From an uncultured Collinsella sp. (GTDB lineage: Bacteria; Actinomycetota; Coriobacteriia; Coriobacteriales; Coriobacteriaceae), in the NCBI GenBank assembly GCA_900541065.1, contig UQIE01000004.1:71307-135306 (forward strand): a stretch of 64,000 bases of DNA, in the 5' to 3' direction. Below the pieces are notes generated by a model. That model searched no databases. It had not been told where the DNA came from and was given only the letters and a program-made list of their open reading frames with translations. Shown here one piece after another: positions 7,856-16,724 of the stretch. The number at the start of each line of letters is the position of its first letter. The first letter of the stretch is position 1. A program made the position numbers and the translations under genes.

Positions 7856-9100
7856 ATGGCGGCTCGCGTCTGCCTGGTCCACTATCACGAGGTTGGACTG
7901 AAGGGTAAGAACCGCGCACATTTTGAGCATATCCTCATGGATAACATCAAGGCGGCCTTGGCCGCCTTTTCCGTGAATGCCGTGTCTCGAATTTCCGGTT
8001 ATATCCTCGTGACCTTTAACGAGCATCAGGCCGACGAGGCGGCGCGTGTCATTCGCACCGTTCCCGGCGTTGCTCGTGTGTCTTTGGCGTATCACACCAA
8101 CCGCGACCCGCAGGAGTACTGCGCCGCCGCCGTGAAGGCGCTGCACGAGTTTGGTTCCTTCGATTCGTTTAAGGTGCACGCCAAGCGCTCCAATACTGAC
8201 TATGGGCTCACCTCGATTGACATCAATCGTCAGGTGGGCGAGGTGTTGTGCGAGGCGTTTCCTGATAAAAAGGTTCAGATGCACGATCCTGACGCTATGG
8301 TGCACGTACTGGTGGTCCAGGGTAGCGTCTATGTGTATGCGCGCTCTGAGCGCGGTGTGGGTGGCCTTCCGGTGGGGTCTGCCGGCAAGGTCGTGACGCT
8401 GCTGTCGTCGGGTATCGATTCCCCGGTGGCGACCTGGATGCTCGCGCGTCGCGGCGCGGTGTGCGTGCCGGTACATTTCTCCGGTCGTCCGCAGACGCCC
8501 GATACGAGCGAGTATTTGGTGCAGGACATCATCCGTGCGCTTGAGCCGGGTGTCCAGATCGGCCGCCTGTATGTGGTGCCGTTTGGCGACTGCCAGCGTG
8601 AGATTTCGGTCACCTGCCCCAGCAACCTGCGTGTGATCATGTATCGCCGCATTATGTATTCGGTTGCCGAGCGCATCGCGCATATCGAGGGCGCCAAGGC
8701 CATTGTGACGGGCGAGTCGCTTGGTCAGGTTGCCTCCCAGACGCTTGAGAACATCATGGCCGTCAACGAGGCCGTGAAGATTCCCGTGTTCCGTCCGCTC
8801 ATTGGTTCTGATAAGCAGGAGATCATCGCGCGTGCCCAGGAGATCGGCACGTTTGATATCTCGACCGAGGCTGCTCCCGATTGCTGCACGCTGTTTATGC
8901 CGCGCCGTCCCGAGACGCACGCTAAACTCGATGCCGTGCATGAGGCGTGGGAGCTGTTCGATCACGAGGAGATGATTGAGCGTTTGCTCAAACAGACCGA
9001 GTATATCGACTTCGAGAGCAACACGTATAAGGCCCCTAAGACCTTAAAACGCAAACATTCCGAGCTCGCTCCACGTGAGATTTACCAAGATCACGAATAA
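7856..9100 (+). CDS. thiI: tRNA 4-thiouridine synthase ThiI
   Basis: ThiI places sulfur on U8 of tRNA and can also serve thiamine thiazole synthesis. The N-terminal ferredoxin-like/THUMP region covers roughly residues 1-165. The adenylating PP-loop SSGIDSPVA is at 183-191. The 414-residue protein ends shortly after PDCCTLFMP and lacks the C-terminal rhodanese domain of the Escherichia coli enzyme, like the Bacillus form, so sulfur is probably delivered directly by a cysteine desulfurase that is not in this window. It is probably cotranscribed with rpoZ (adjacent stop and start). Confidence 0.93.
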   Translation: MAARVCLVHYHEVGLKGKNRAHFEHILMDNIKAALAAFSVNAVSRISGYILVTFNEHQADEAARVIRTVPGVARVSLAYHTNRDPQEYCAAAVKALHEFGSFDSFKVHAKRSNTDYGLTSIDINRQVGEVLCEAFPDKKVQMHDPDAMVHVLVVQGSVYVYARSERGVGGLPVGSAGKVVTLLSSGIDSPVATWMLARRGAVCVPVHFSGRPQTPDTSEYLVQDIIRALEPGVQIGRLYVVPFGDCQREISVTCPSNLRVIMYRRIMYSVAERIAHIEGAKAIVTGESLGQVASQTLENIMAVNEAVKIPVFRPLIGSDKQEIIARAQEIGTFDISTEAAPDCCTLFMPRRPETHAKLDAVHEAWELFDHEEMIERLLKQTEYIDFESNTYKAPKTLKRKHSELAPREIYQDHE

Positions 9101-9110
9101 TATTGTGTAT

Positions 9111-9146
9111 AGACCGGCGGTGATTTTGCATCGTCGGTCTTTTTCT
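9111..9146 (+). terminator. Rho-independent terminator after thiI
   Basis: GACCGGCGGTG pairs with CATCGTCGGTC (with G-U pairs) and is followed by a T-run. It ends the mihF-gmk-rpoZ-thiI unit. Confidence 0.8.
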
Positions 9147-9314
9147 ATCTGGGCATTAGGCGACAAACGGTTCATCTGTCGACGTCAGCCTGAATAAATG
9201 GACATTTTTCCGCAAGGTTTTGGTCAGCTTTTGGTTTGACCGTGAAAACTGGTGCGGGCGTGCGGAGGCTGCGGCGCTCGTTTCCTGACACGATGGTGTT
9301 GGGAGGTGTTTGCT

Positions 9315-10025
9315 ATGGCGCAGCGCGAGCAATACGAACGGGTTAAACGGATGGACCGCTGGGCGGGCAAGCTGCTTGGTCATAAGGCGGTGGTCGTGGC
9401 GATTCTGGTTGTCATTGCCGCCGCGAGCGGCTTGGCGATGGCAAGTTTTGGTGGCCACTCTAGCGGCGTGTCGTTTGAGCGTAGTGATGAGGCGGGCACC
9501 TCGAATGTGCGCGGGGCCGGGGATGCGTCTCCTGATGATGCCGATGAGTCGTCTGCCAAGAGCTCTTTTGCTGCCGAGGTGTACGTTGATGTGGATGGCG
9601 CCGTTGTGAGGCCTGGCGTGTACCGGCTCAAAGATGGAGCACGGGTATCCCAGGCGATCGATGCCGCCGGAGGGCTTACGGCCGAGGCGGATGTGACAGG
9701 GCTTAATCGTGCGTCCAAGGTCACAGATGGTCAAAAGATCTATGTGCCGACGGTAGGGGAGCAACAGGCGGCTGCGGCGGTCGGTGGGGCCGAAAGCGGT
9801 GCTGCCACGACTCCTAGTGCGGGGTCTTCGTCGGGGCTCGTGAACATCAATACGGCAAGTGCGGCGGAGCTGCAGACGCTTTCGGGCATCGGGCCTTCTA
9901 TGGCCCAGTCAATTATCGACGAACGGACGCAAAACGGGGCCTTTGCCTCGGTTGATGACCTTATGCGCGTATCGGGGATCGGTGAGAAGAAGCTCGCCAA
10001 AATCAAAGATTGCATCTGCGTATGA
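9315..10025 (+). CDS. comEA: Competence protein ComEA (DNA-binding, membrane anchored)
   Basis: ComEA binds incoming DNA outside the membrane during natural transformation. The 236-residue protein has an N-terminal transmembrane anchor at about residues 24-45, a SLBB domain (from YVDVDGAVVRPGVYRL) and a C-terminal helix-hairpin-helix pair (NINTASAAELQTLSGIGP and DDLMRVSGIGEKKLAKI). The ATG at 9315 is chosen for the GGGAGGTG site upstream. The gene overlaps comEC by an ATGA, so the two are cotranscribed. It may indicate transformability, but a type IV pilus locus is not visible here. Confidence 0.92.
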   Translation: MAQREQYERVKRMDRWAGKLLGHKAVVVAILVVIAAASGLAMASFGGHSSGVSFERSDEAGTSNVRGAGDASPDDADESSAKSSFAAEVYVDVDGAVVRPGVYRLKDGARVSQAIDAAGGLTAEADVTGLNRASKVTDGQKIYVPTVGEQQAAAAVGGAESGAATTPSAGSSSGLVNINTASAAELQTLSGIGPSMAQSIIDERTQNGAFASVDDLMRVSGIGEKKLAKIKDCICV

Positions 10026-12325
10026 GTGCGACCGAGCGCGAGCATGTGATGCCTCCGCGGCCCCTGATACCGTGGACGATGGCCCTGTGTGCCGGCATGT
10101 GCATAAGCTGCACCTTGGTGCTCAACGTGGCCGCTGATGCGCTACTGGGGGAGCAGGCGCCAGCGTTCGGGCCGCTATGGGCCATTCCCGTTGCGGCGGC
10201 GGTATTCGTTGCGCTGGCTCAATCTTGTGCGCGGCTTACCCCTTGGAAGCGGTGGCTGTATGCCGCGTCCGTCGGTCTCGTGGCGGGAGCGGTCGTCTCG
10301 GCGTGGTGGGCTGTGGGCGCGCTAAGCGCCTCGAAGGCGCTCGACGGTCGAGCGGCAAGCAGCCTCGAGTTTGTCGTGCAGGGTGATCCATCCATAAACG
10401 ACGACGTGTATTCCTATACCTGCGAGGCACGCGCGGACGGTAAGAACTTGGCAACGGTTCGCCTATCGTGTGACCGCGAGCTCAAGGTCGGGGCGCACGC
10501 GCGTGTTATCGGTCGCGTTTCACGTTTTGAGAACGATGCATATGGACGATCGCGCGTGCTCCGAGGCGAGGTGCGCAAGGTTAAACCCGTTCGGATTTTA
10601 TCGGTCGACGAGGGCTCTCCGGGGCCGCTGCTTCGGCTGCGAAATGGGCTGCTTGCGTCCATCGCGCCTGCGACCGACCCGGCGCGTGCGCTCATAGCCG
10701 GTGTCGCCTGCGGTCGTTCGGCCGAGCTGCGCGCCCAGCCGGCGGGCGACTGGTTTTCGGTGACGGGAACGGCGCATCTTATCGCCGTCTCGGGCAGCCA
10801 TTTGGCTATCGTGGGGTTTGTAATCGAGGGTGTATTGCAAAAGACTCGGTGCTCACGTGGTCTTCAGCGGGCGATATTGGCGATTACGCTTGTGGGCTAC
10901 GCTGCCTTTACGGGCGCGTCTCCCTCGGCCGTGCGCGCGTGCTGCATGGTGTTCGCGACGCTTGTCGTAAACGGCGCGGGGCGTCGCCGGCACGGCGCAT
11001 CGGCACTCTTCGTAACCATGTCCATCTTTGTGCTACTGAGGCCGACGGTGCTGTTCGAGATGGGCTTTCAGCTTTCATATGCCAGCGTCTTTGCCATCCT
11101 GTGCTTTTGCCCGTACGTCACCTACGCTTTGGGTGAGCTGGGTGTGCCATCGGGCATTGCCAGTATGCTCTCCGTCACACTGTGCTCGCAGTTGGCGACT
11201 CTTCCCATTACCATTCCTGCCTTCGGTACGTTCTCGCTCATTGCTCCGTTGGCAAATACGGTCATCGGTCCGGTGGTGAGCGTACTGCTTGCTGTGTCGA
11301 TCGTGCTGGTTCCCTTTTCGCTCGTGGGACCGTTGCGGACTTGGGCGCTCATTGTGCCCATGATTGCCGCCCGTTGCGCGCTGTTCTTCGAGCAGCTGTT
11401 TGCCGCCGTGCCGGGTGCATCCGTGAGCGTGCCGCCCGATAGCATGTGGATTTACCTAGTGCCGTGTTTGCTCGCGGTTCTGCTGGCCTGGTGGCCGCGT
11501 CCCCGTGCACGTCCTATGGCGGTGGGGCTTGCATGCCTGGTGCTCTTGGCTGCGATTCCGTACGTCTACTGGGATCGATTCGCTCCACCTTCGGTGACGG
11601 TACTCGATGTGGGCCAGGCCGATGCGATTCTTATCCGCCAGGACGGCGCAGTAGCACTCGTCGACTGCGGGCTCGACGAGCGCGTGGTAGCGGCGTTGGT
11701 TCGCAATAACGTGCACCATATCGATGCCGTCTTTGTGACGCATTGGGATGAGGACCACTGGGGCGGTCTGCCTGCCGTGCTCGAACAGTTTTCGGTCGGA
11801 ACGATTGCCGTGGCGGCTGATGCGCTGGAGGATGCTCCTGCCGAGGTATTGAACCGACCTGGCGTGGAGTATCGGCAGGTGCGCCGTGGGGATACGGTTG
11901 ACATCGGCTCATTTTGCGCTCGCGTGATGTGGCCATTCGAGTCCGTGGATGGCGAGGGAAATGAGGACTCGCTTGTCCTGCTGCTCTCTTATATTCAGGA
12001 AGGCAAAGGCCTGCGTATGCTCCTCACCGGCGATGCCGAGCTCGACCAAGAACGGGAATTCGTGCAGGAGGTGGGGGATATCGATGTACTTAAACTTGGG
12101 CATCACGGCTCCAAGGTTTCAGTTGATGGTGAGTTGCTGGACGTCCTGAAGCCCGAGCTTTCCCTCGCGAGCGCGGGCGAGGGGAATCGATACAGCCATC
12201 CGTCCGATGCCTGCATCGATGCCGTTAAGGAAGCGGGCGGTGTGTTCGCGTGCACTATCGAACACGGCGACATTACCGTCACGCCAACTGCGAATGGCTT
12301 TGCGATGCGATGCCAGCGACCGTGA
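10022..12325 (+). CDS. comEC: ComEC/Rec2 family DNA uptake channel
   Basis: ComEC is the polytopic membrane protein thought to carry transforming single-stranded DNA into the cytoplasm. The 767-residue protein has hydrophobic helices near the N-terminus, a soluble DUF4131-type region, a competence membrane domain (from SVTGTAHLIAVSGSHLAI) and a C-terminal metallo-beta-lactamase-like domain with VLDVGQADAIL, THWDEDHWGG and LGHHGSK. The last domain probably has nuclease activity. The start ATGA overlaps the comEA stop. holA follows closely, as in many Gram-positive genomes. Confidence 0.92.
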   Translation: MSATEREHVMPPRPLIPWTMALCAGMCISCTLVLNVAADALLGEQAPAFGPLWAIPVAAAVFVALAQSCARLTPWKRWLYAASVGLVAGAVVSAWWAVGALSASKALDGRAASSLEFVVQGDPSINDDVYSYTCEARADGKNLATVRLSCDRELKVGAHARVIGRVSRFENDAYGRSRVLRGEVRKVKPVRILSVDEGSPGPLLRLRNGLLASIAPATDPARALIAGVACGRSAELRAQPAGDWFSVTGTAHLIAVSGSHLAIVGFVIEGVLQKTRCSRGLQRAILAITLVGYAAFTGASPSAVRACCMVFATLVVNGAGRRRHGASALFVTMSIFVLLRPTVLFEMGFQLSYASVFAILCFCPYVTYALGELGVPSGIASMLSVTLCSQLATLPITIPAFGTFSLIAPLANTVIGPVVSVLLAVSIVLVPFSLVGPLRTWALIVPMIAARCALFFEQLFAAVPGASVSVPPDSMWIYLVPCLLAVLLAWWPRPRARPMAVGLACLVLLAAIPYVYWDRFAPPSVTVLDVGQADAILIRQDGAVALVDCGLDERVVAALVRNNVHHIDAVFVTHWDEDHWGGLPAVLEQFSVGTIAVAADALEDAPAEVLNRPGVEYRQVRRGDTVDIGSFCARVMWPFESVDGEGNEDSLVLLLSYIQEGKGLRMLLTGDAELDQEREFVQEVGDIDVLKLGHHGSKVSVDGELLDVLKPELSLASAGEGNRYSHPSDACIDAVKEAGGVFACTIEHGDITVTPTANGFAMRCQRP

Positions 12326-12353
12326 CGACGTCGTTGGCGTGTGGTGGGCCCCT

Positions 12354-12363
12354 GGGCTAGAAT
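12354..12363 (+). promoter_or_regulatory. Putative extended -10 before holA
   Basis: GGGCTAGAAT fits GG-N-TAnnnT and lies about 40 bases before the holA start. It may provide separate expression of holA downstream of comEC. Confidence 0.4.
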
Positions 12364-12403
12364 GGCACGGAACGAATACGAAGGCCTGCGGGAGGGGAGC
12401 GCA

Positions 12404-13366
12404 ATGTCCGAAATCGGTCTGCTGCCGGCATATCTGATCGTCGGTACCGACGGCGTCAAGCGCGATCACGCCGTCTCGCGTATGAAAGCGCGTCTGGAAA
12501 AGACGGGCATGGTCGAGTTCAACCTCGACGAGCGCGATATGACCAAAGACCCCGATATCGAGTCGATTATCGGATCGCTTAACACCTTTCCGATGGGCAG
12601 CGAGTTTCGCCTGGTAATCCTTGATGGCTGCTCAAAGCTCGCCAAGGCGGTCTCGGAGCCGCTTGTCGAGTATCTGGCGAGTCCCAGCCCCACGACGGTT
12701 TGCCTCATCATCGCCGACTCGCTTGCCAAGAACACGCGCCTGTATAAGGCGATCGACAAGATCGACAAGAAAGCCGTGATCGATTGCTCCGGTACCAAGC
12801 GCTGGGAGCTTCCGCGCCGTGTGCAGCAGATGGCGACGCAGCACGGCAAGTCGATCTCGACGGCGGCCGCCGAGGAGCTCGTCTCGCGTTCGGGTGAAAA
12901 CACTCGCATGCTCGATAACGACTTGGCTAAGCTTGCCCAGATGGTCGAGGCGCCCCAGATTGAGCTTGCCGACGTTGAGCGCTGGATTGTACGTACGGCC
13001 GAGGTTCAACCCTGGGACTTTCTCAATGCGGTCTCGGCCCGTGACATGCGCCGTTCGCTCGAGCTCTTCAATCTAATGCCCGCCAAGAGCTACGTGTGGA
13101 CGTACACATTGCTGTGCGGCCGCATTCGCGAGCTTATCGTTGCCAAGGCGCTCGATGCGCGCGGACAGGGTCGTGAGCTGGCCGCAACGCTCAAACTCCA
13201 GTCCTGGCAGGTCAAGAATCACCTGACCTGGGCACGTCGCTTTTCGATGGCAGAGCTCGTCGCAGCGCTCGAGGGTGCCGTTGATGTGGAGCTCGCGCTC
13301 AAGGGTTCGGCCGATTCCCAGACCGCGCTTTTGCTCTGGATTACGAACATCTTGAGAAAATCGTGA
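12404..13366 (+). CDS. holA: DNA polymerase III, delta subunit
   Basis: The delta subunit opens the sliding clamp as part of the clamp loader. The 320-residue product shows the usual layout of an N-terminal AAA+ fold without a working Walker A (YLIVGTDGVKRDHAVSRM), a middle lid domain and a C-terminal helical collar (LYKAIDKIDKK onward). The start at 12404 follows GGGAGGGGAG. Earlier in-frame ATGs at 12341 and 12362 lack such a site. Its position right after comEC is conserved in Firmicutes and Actinobacteria. Confidence 0.88.
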   Translation: MSEIGLLPAYLIVGTDGVKRDHAVSRMKARLEKTGMVEFNLDERDMTKDPDIESIIGSLNTFPMGSEFRLVILDGCSKLAKAVSEPLVEYLASPSPTTVCLIIADSLAKNTRLYKAIDKIDKKAVIDCSGTKRWELPRRVQQMATQHGKSISTAAAEELVSRSGENTRMLDNDLAKLAQMVEAPQIELADVERWIVRTAEVQPWDFLNAVSARDMRRSLELFNLMPAKSYVWTYTLLCGRIRELIVAKALDARGQGRELAATLKLQSWQVKNHLTWARRFSMAELVAALEGAVDVELALKGSADSQTALLLWITNILRKS

Positions 13367-13415
13367 TGATACCTGCCTATTTGACAAATTCGTTCTATCC
13401 CTTTGAGGGGGAGCG

Positions 13416-13424
13416 TGCTATAGT
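13416..13424 (+). promoter_or_regulatory. Extended -10 promoter of rpsT
   Basis: TGCTATAGT is identical to the rpmB promoter element. It starts a leader of about 70 bases before the GTG of rpsT. The upstream TTGACA at 13381 is too far away (32 bases) to be its -35. Confidence 0.6.
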
Positions 13425-13499
13425 AGGCGCTTGCATGACCTCACCGTGTCTCAGAGGTGTCATACATTTTTTGCAAGGAACTCGAAAGGAACTCCAGAA

Positions 13500-13766
13500 G
13501 TGGCAAACATCAAGTCTCAGAAGAAGCGTATCCGCACCAATGAGGCAGCTCGCATGCGTAACAAGGCTGTCAAGTCCGAGCTCAAGACGCTGACCAAGCA
13601 CGTCCAGTCCGCCGTCGCCGAGGGCGACGCCGAGAAGGCCCAGGCTGCCCTCAAGACCGTCACCAAGCGTCTCGACATGGCTGCCGCCAAGCATGTTATC
13701 CACAAGAACCAGGCTTCCAACCGCAAGTCCGGTCTTGCCAAGCTCGTGAACAGCATCAACGCCTAA
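13500..13766 (+). CDS. rpsT: 30S ribosomal protein S20
   Basis: This 88-residue, lysine-rich, helical primary binder of 16S rRNA starts [20 protein letters not shown] after the initiator. The GTG at 13500 is preceded by GAAAGGA and gives the normal S20 length; longer in-frame extension to 13431 has no S20 sequence. The gene stands alone between an extended -10 promoter and a very strong terminator. Its leader of about 70 bases may take part in autoregulation, as known for S20 in enterobacteria, but nothing in the sequence proves this. Confidence 0.95.
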   Translation: MANIKSQKKRIRTNEAARMRNKAVKSELKTLTKHVQSAVAEGDAEKAQAALKTVTKRLDMAAAKHVIHKNQASNRKSGLAKLVNSINA

Positions 13767-13801
13767 GTTGTAAATTTCACACCACACAGATTACGCGCAT
13801 A

Positions 13802-13837
13802 AATGGAGCCTGTTTTATGGAACAGGCTCCATTTTTT
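13802..13837 (+). terminator. Strong Rho-independent terminator after rpsT
   Basis: A perfect 13-bp stem (AATGGAGCCTGTT at 13802-13814 with its complement at 13821-13833, loop TTATGG) runs into a T-tract ending at 13837. Confidence 0.92.
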
Positions 13838-13846
13838 GTACCGCTC

Positions 13847-13855
13847 GGGTAAGAT
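13847..13855 (+). promoter_or_regulatory. Extended -10 promoter of lepA, possibly leaderless
   Basis: GGGTAAGAT ends 7 bases before the lepA ATG, and no ribosome binding site is visible between. Transcription starting at the usual distance would give an mRNA beginning at or next to the AUG. The preceding CCGCTC is shared with the dnaJ-type promoter at 17965. Confidence 0.5.
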
Positions 13856-13862
13856 AGTCCGC

Positions 13863-15674
13863 ATGAATACTTCAATTGACATTTCCCACATCCGCAACTT
13901 CTCGATTGTTGCGCACATCGACCATGGCAAGTCCACGATCAGTGACCGCATTCTCGAGCTCACCCATACCGTCGACGAGCGCGACATGGAGTCGCAGCTG
14001 CTCGACACCATGGATATCGAGCGCGAGCGCGGCATCACGATCAAGTCCAATGCCGTTCGCGTGTCCTATGACGCCGACGATGGCGAGACGTATCAGTTCA
14101 ATCTGATCGATACGCCGGGCCACGTGGACTTTACCTATGAGGTTTCGCGCTCGCTGGCAGCCTGTGAGGGCGCGGTGCTCGTTGTCGACGCCACGCAGGG
14201 CGTTGAGGCGCAGACCGTCTCTAACGCGACGCTCGCCATGAACGCCAATCTGGACATTGTGCCGGCCATCAACAAGATCGACCTGCCCTCGGCTCATCCC
14301 GACGAGGTTAAGACCGAGATCGAGGATGACCTGGCGATCCCTGCCGATGATGCCGTGTGTGTCTCGGGCAAGACCGGCGAGGGCATCCACGATCTGCTGG
14401 AGTCCATTGTCTTTTTGATCTCTCCGCCCAAGGGCGATGCGAACGCGCCGCTCAAGGCACTCATTCTGGATTCATACTTCGACGAGTATCGTGGCGTCGT
14501 CGCCACGGTCCGCATCTTTGACGGCTCCATCAAAAAGGGCGATACCTTGCGCATGATGCAGGCAAAGGGCGACTTTTTGGTCGATGGCGTGGGCGTCAAG
14601 CGTCCCGCCGAGACCCCGGTCGACGCGCTCACGGTCGGCGAGGTCGGATACGTGGTCACGGGCCTGAAGGACCCCGAGGCCGTTCGCGTGGGCGATACCC
14701 TCACGTGGGCGTCGAATCCCTGCCCCGAGCCGCTTCCCGGCTACCGCGAGGCCAAGCCCATGGTTTATACGGGCCTGTTCCCGATCGATAACAAGGACTA
14801 CGAGAACCTGCGTGACGCGCTCGATAAGCTACACGTCAACGACCCGTCGTTGGTGTGGGAGCCCGAGACCTCGGTGGCGCTCGGCTTTGGCTTCCGCGTG
14901 GGCTTCCTGGGCCTGCTGCATATGGAGGTCGTTAAGGAACGCCTGGAGCGCGAGTTCAATCTGGACCTCATTGCCACGAGTCCTTCGGTCGACTATCACG
15001 TGTACAAGACCGATGGCGAGATGATCGATGTCCGCAGCCCGCAGGACCTGCCCGAGGCCACACGTATCGAGCGTATCGAGGAACCCTACCTCAAGGCCAA
15101 GATCATCTGTCCGCCCGAGTATACGGGTGCCGTCATGCAGCTCGCCATCGAGCACCGCGGCGTGACGACCGACATGATCCATCTCACGAGCAAATCGGTC
15201 GAGATGCGCTTCGATATGCCGCTTGCCGAGCTCATTTTGGACTTCTTTGACCAGCTCAAGAGCCGTACCAAGGGCTATGCCTCGCTCGACTACGAGTTCA
15301 ACGAGTACCGTCCCTCCGAGCTTGTGAAGCTCGATATCTTGCTTTCGGGTGATGAGGTGGACGCGCTGTCGTTTATCGTCCATAAGGACAAGGCCTATGG
15401 CCTGGCCCGTGGTCTGTGCGACAAACTTAAGGAGATCATCCCGCGTCAGCTGTTCGAGGTGCCCATCCAGGGTGCTATCGGTAACAAGATCATCGCCCGT
15501 TCCACCGTCAAAGCGCGTCGCAAGGACGTTCTTGCCAAGTGCTACGGCGGCGATATCTCGCGTAAGCGCAAACTGCTCGAGAAGCAGAAAGAGGGCAAGA
15601 AGCGCATGAAGGCCATCGGATCGGTCGAGGTCCCGCAGGAGGCCTTTATGGCGATCCTCAAGGTGGACGAGTAG
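13863..15674 (+). CDS. lepA: Elongation factor 4 (LepA), back-translocating GTPase
   Basis: LepA is a ribosome-bound GTPase that acts on stalled or misassembled ribosomes. The G1 loop AHIDHGKST is at residues 17-25, followed by the switch region RERGITIKS and the DTPGH and NKID motifs. The C-terminal LepA-specific domain is complete (603 aa). The ATG at 13863 begins [15 protein letters not shown]; an in-frame start at 13803 lies inside the rpsT terminator and is not credible. It lacks an obvious Shine-Dalgarno sequence. dusB starts 5 bases after its stop. Confidence 0.95.
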   Translation: MNTSIDISHIRNFSIVAHIDHGKSTISDRILELTHTVDERDMESQLLDTMDIERERGITIKSNAVRVSYDADDGETYQFNLIDTPGHVDFTYEVSRSLAACEGAVLVVDATQGVEAQTVSNATLAMNANLDIVPAINKIDLPSAHPDEVKTEIEDDLAIPADDAVCVSGKTGEGIHDLLESIVFLISPPKGDANAPLKALILDSYFDEYRGVVATVRIFDGSIKKGDTLRMMQAKGDFLVDGVGVKRPAETPVDALTVGEVGYVVTGLKDPEAVRVGDTLTWASNPCPEPLPGYREAKPMVYTGLFPIDNKDYENLRDALDKLHVNDPSLVWEPETSVALGFGFRVGFLGLLHMEVVKERLEREFNLDLIATSPSVDYHVYKTDGEMIDVRSPQDLPEATRIERIEEPYLKAKIICPPEYTGAVMQLAIEHRGVTTDMIHLTSKSVEMRFDMPLAELILDFFDQLKSRTKGYASLDYEFNEYRPSELVKLDILLSGDEVDALSFIVHKDKAYGLARGLCDKLKEIIPRQLFEVPIQGAIGNKIIARSTVKARRKDVLAKCYGGDISRKRKLLEKQKEGKKRMKAIGSVEVPQEAFMAILKVDE

Positions 15675-15678
15675 GTCT

Positions 15679-16722
15679 ATGGCGCTTTCCGAATACAGCA
15701 AGCGGCTGCTGGGCGCCTATGCCGAGCAGCCGTTCCTTATGGCTCCCATGGCGGGCGTGACTGACCCCGCCTACCGCATCATGTGTCGCCGCCGCGGTGC
15801 CAACCTTGCCTACAGCGAGATGGTGAGCGTGGCGGGCCTTGCCTATGCCAGCAACAAAACGTGGCGCCTGGTGCTGCCGGCCGACGAGGAGCAGCAGATT
15901 TGCGTGCAGCTCTTTGGCTCCAAGCCCGATCAGTTTGCGAGTGCCGTCGCCGCCGTCGAGGAGCGTGTGGGCGATCGCCTGTCGCTCATCGATATCAACA
16001 TGGCCTGTCCTGCCCGAAAGGTTGTCACCAAGGGCGAGGGCTCTGCCCTTATGCGCACGCCCGATTTGGCCGAGAAGATCGTCGAGGCGGCGGTGGGCGC
16101 GGCGCATGTGCCCGTGACCGTAAAGATCCGCAAGGGCTTTTATGCCGAGGACCGTAATGCCGCGACGTTTGCCCAGATGCTCGAAGGCGCCGGTGCCGCC
16201 GCGGTGGCGGTGCATGGCCGCTGCGCCACGCAGCTCTATACGGGCCAGGCCGATTGGTCGGTCGTCGATGAGGTTGCCGACGCCGTTGAGATTCCCGTGA
16301 TCGGTTCGGGCGACGTGTTTACCGCCGAGGATGCCGCGGAGCATCTGCGCAACTCGGGCGCCAGCGCGGTGTTTATCGCGCGCGGTATCTACGGGAACCC
16401 GTGGGTGTTTGGCGATGCTCGCGCCCTTGCGCTCGATGGCATACCGGTGACGGCTCGCAGCTCCGTCGAGCGCCTGGACGCCCTGCGTGAGCACCTAACG
16501 CTGACACATGAGCTCCTGCCGCTCATGTCGCGTGCCCGTACGTACGCAAGCTGGTACTTAAAAGGCATGCCCCATGCCGCCGCCTGGCGTGCCCATGTGG
16601 TGCGCTGCTCCACGTATGAGGAGTTTATGGCGCTGGTCGATGAGATCGAGCATGATGTGGTGGCCTGCGAGGCTGCCCTTGCCGCCGGCGAATCGGTGCC
16701 CCCTCATCCGCTGGAGGCTTAA
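15679..16722 (+). CDS. dusB: tRNA-dihydrouridine synthase (DusB-like)
   Basis: This FMN-dependent enzyme reduces uridines in the D-loop of tRNA. Family segments present are PMAGVTDPAYR near the N-terminus, the catalytic-cysteine segment INMACPARKVVTKGEGSALM, the RKGF and VHGR segments and a GSGDVFTAEDA phosphate site. The 347 residues match DusB. It follows lepA after four bases and precedes hemW by two bases, so the three are probably one transcript. Which uridine is modified cannot be read from the sequence. Confidence 0.9.
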   Translation: MALSEYSKRLLGAYAEQPFLMAPMAGVTDPAYRIMCRRRGANLAYSEMVSVAGLAYASNKTWRLVLPADEEQQICVQLFGSKPDQFASAVAAVEERVGDRLSLIDINMACPARKVVTKGEGSALMRTPDLAEKIVEAAVGAAHVPVTVKIRKGFYAEDRNAATFAQMLEGAGAAAVAVHGRCATQLYTGQADWSVVDEVADAVEIPVIGSGDVFTAEDAAEHLRNSGASAVFIARGIYGNPWVFGDARALALDGIPVTARSSVERLDALREHLTLTHELLPLMSRARTYASWYLKGMPHAAAWRAHVVRCSTYEEFMALVDEIEHDVVACEAALAAGESVPPHPLEA

Positions 16723-16724
16723 GG

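Noticed and set aside
9156..9764. 202-codon minus-strand frame over the comEA region
   Set aside because: Overlaps comEA with conserved domains on the plus strand and lacks a ribosome binding site.
13381..13424. TTGACA at 13381 as -35 for rpsT
   Set aside because: The distance to TATAGT is 32 bases, far from 16-18.
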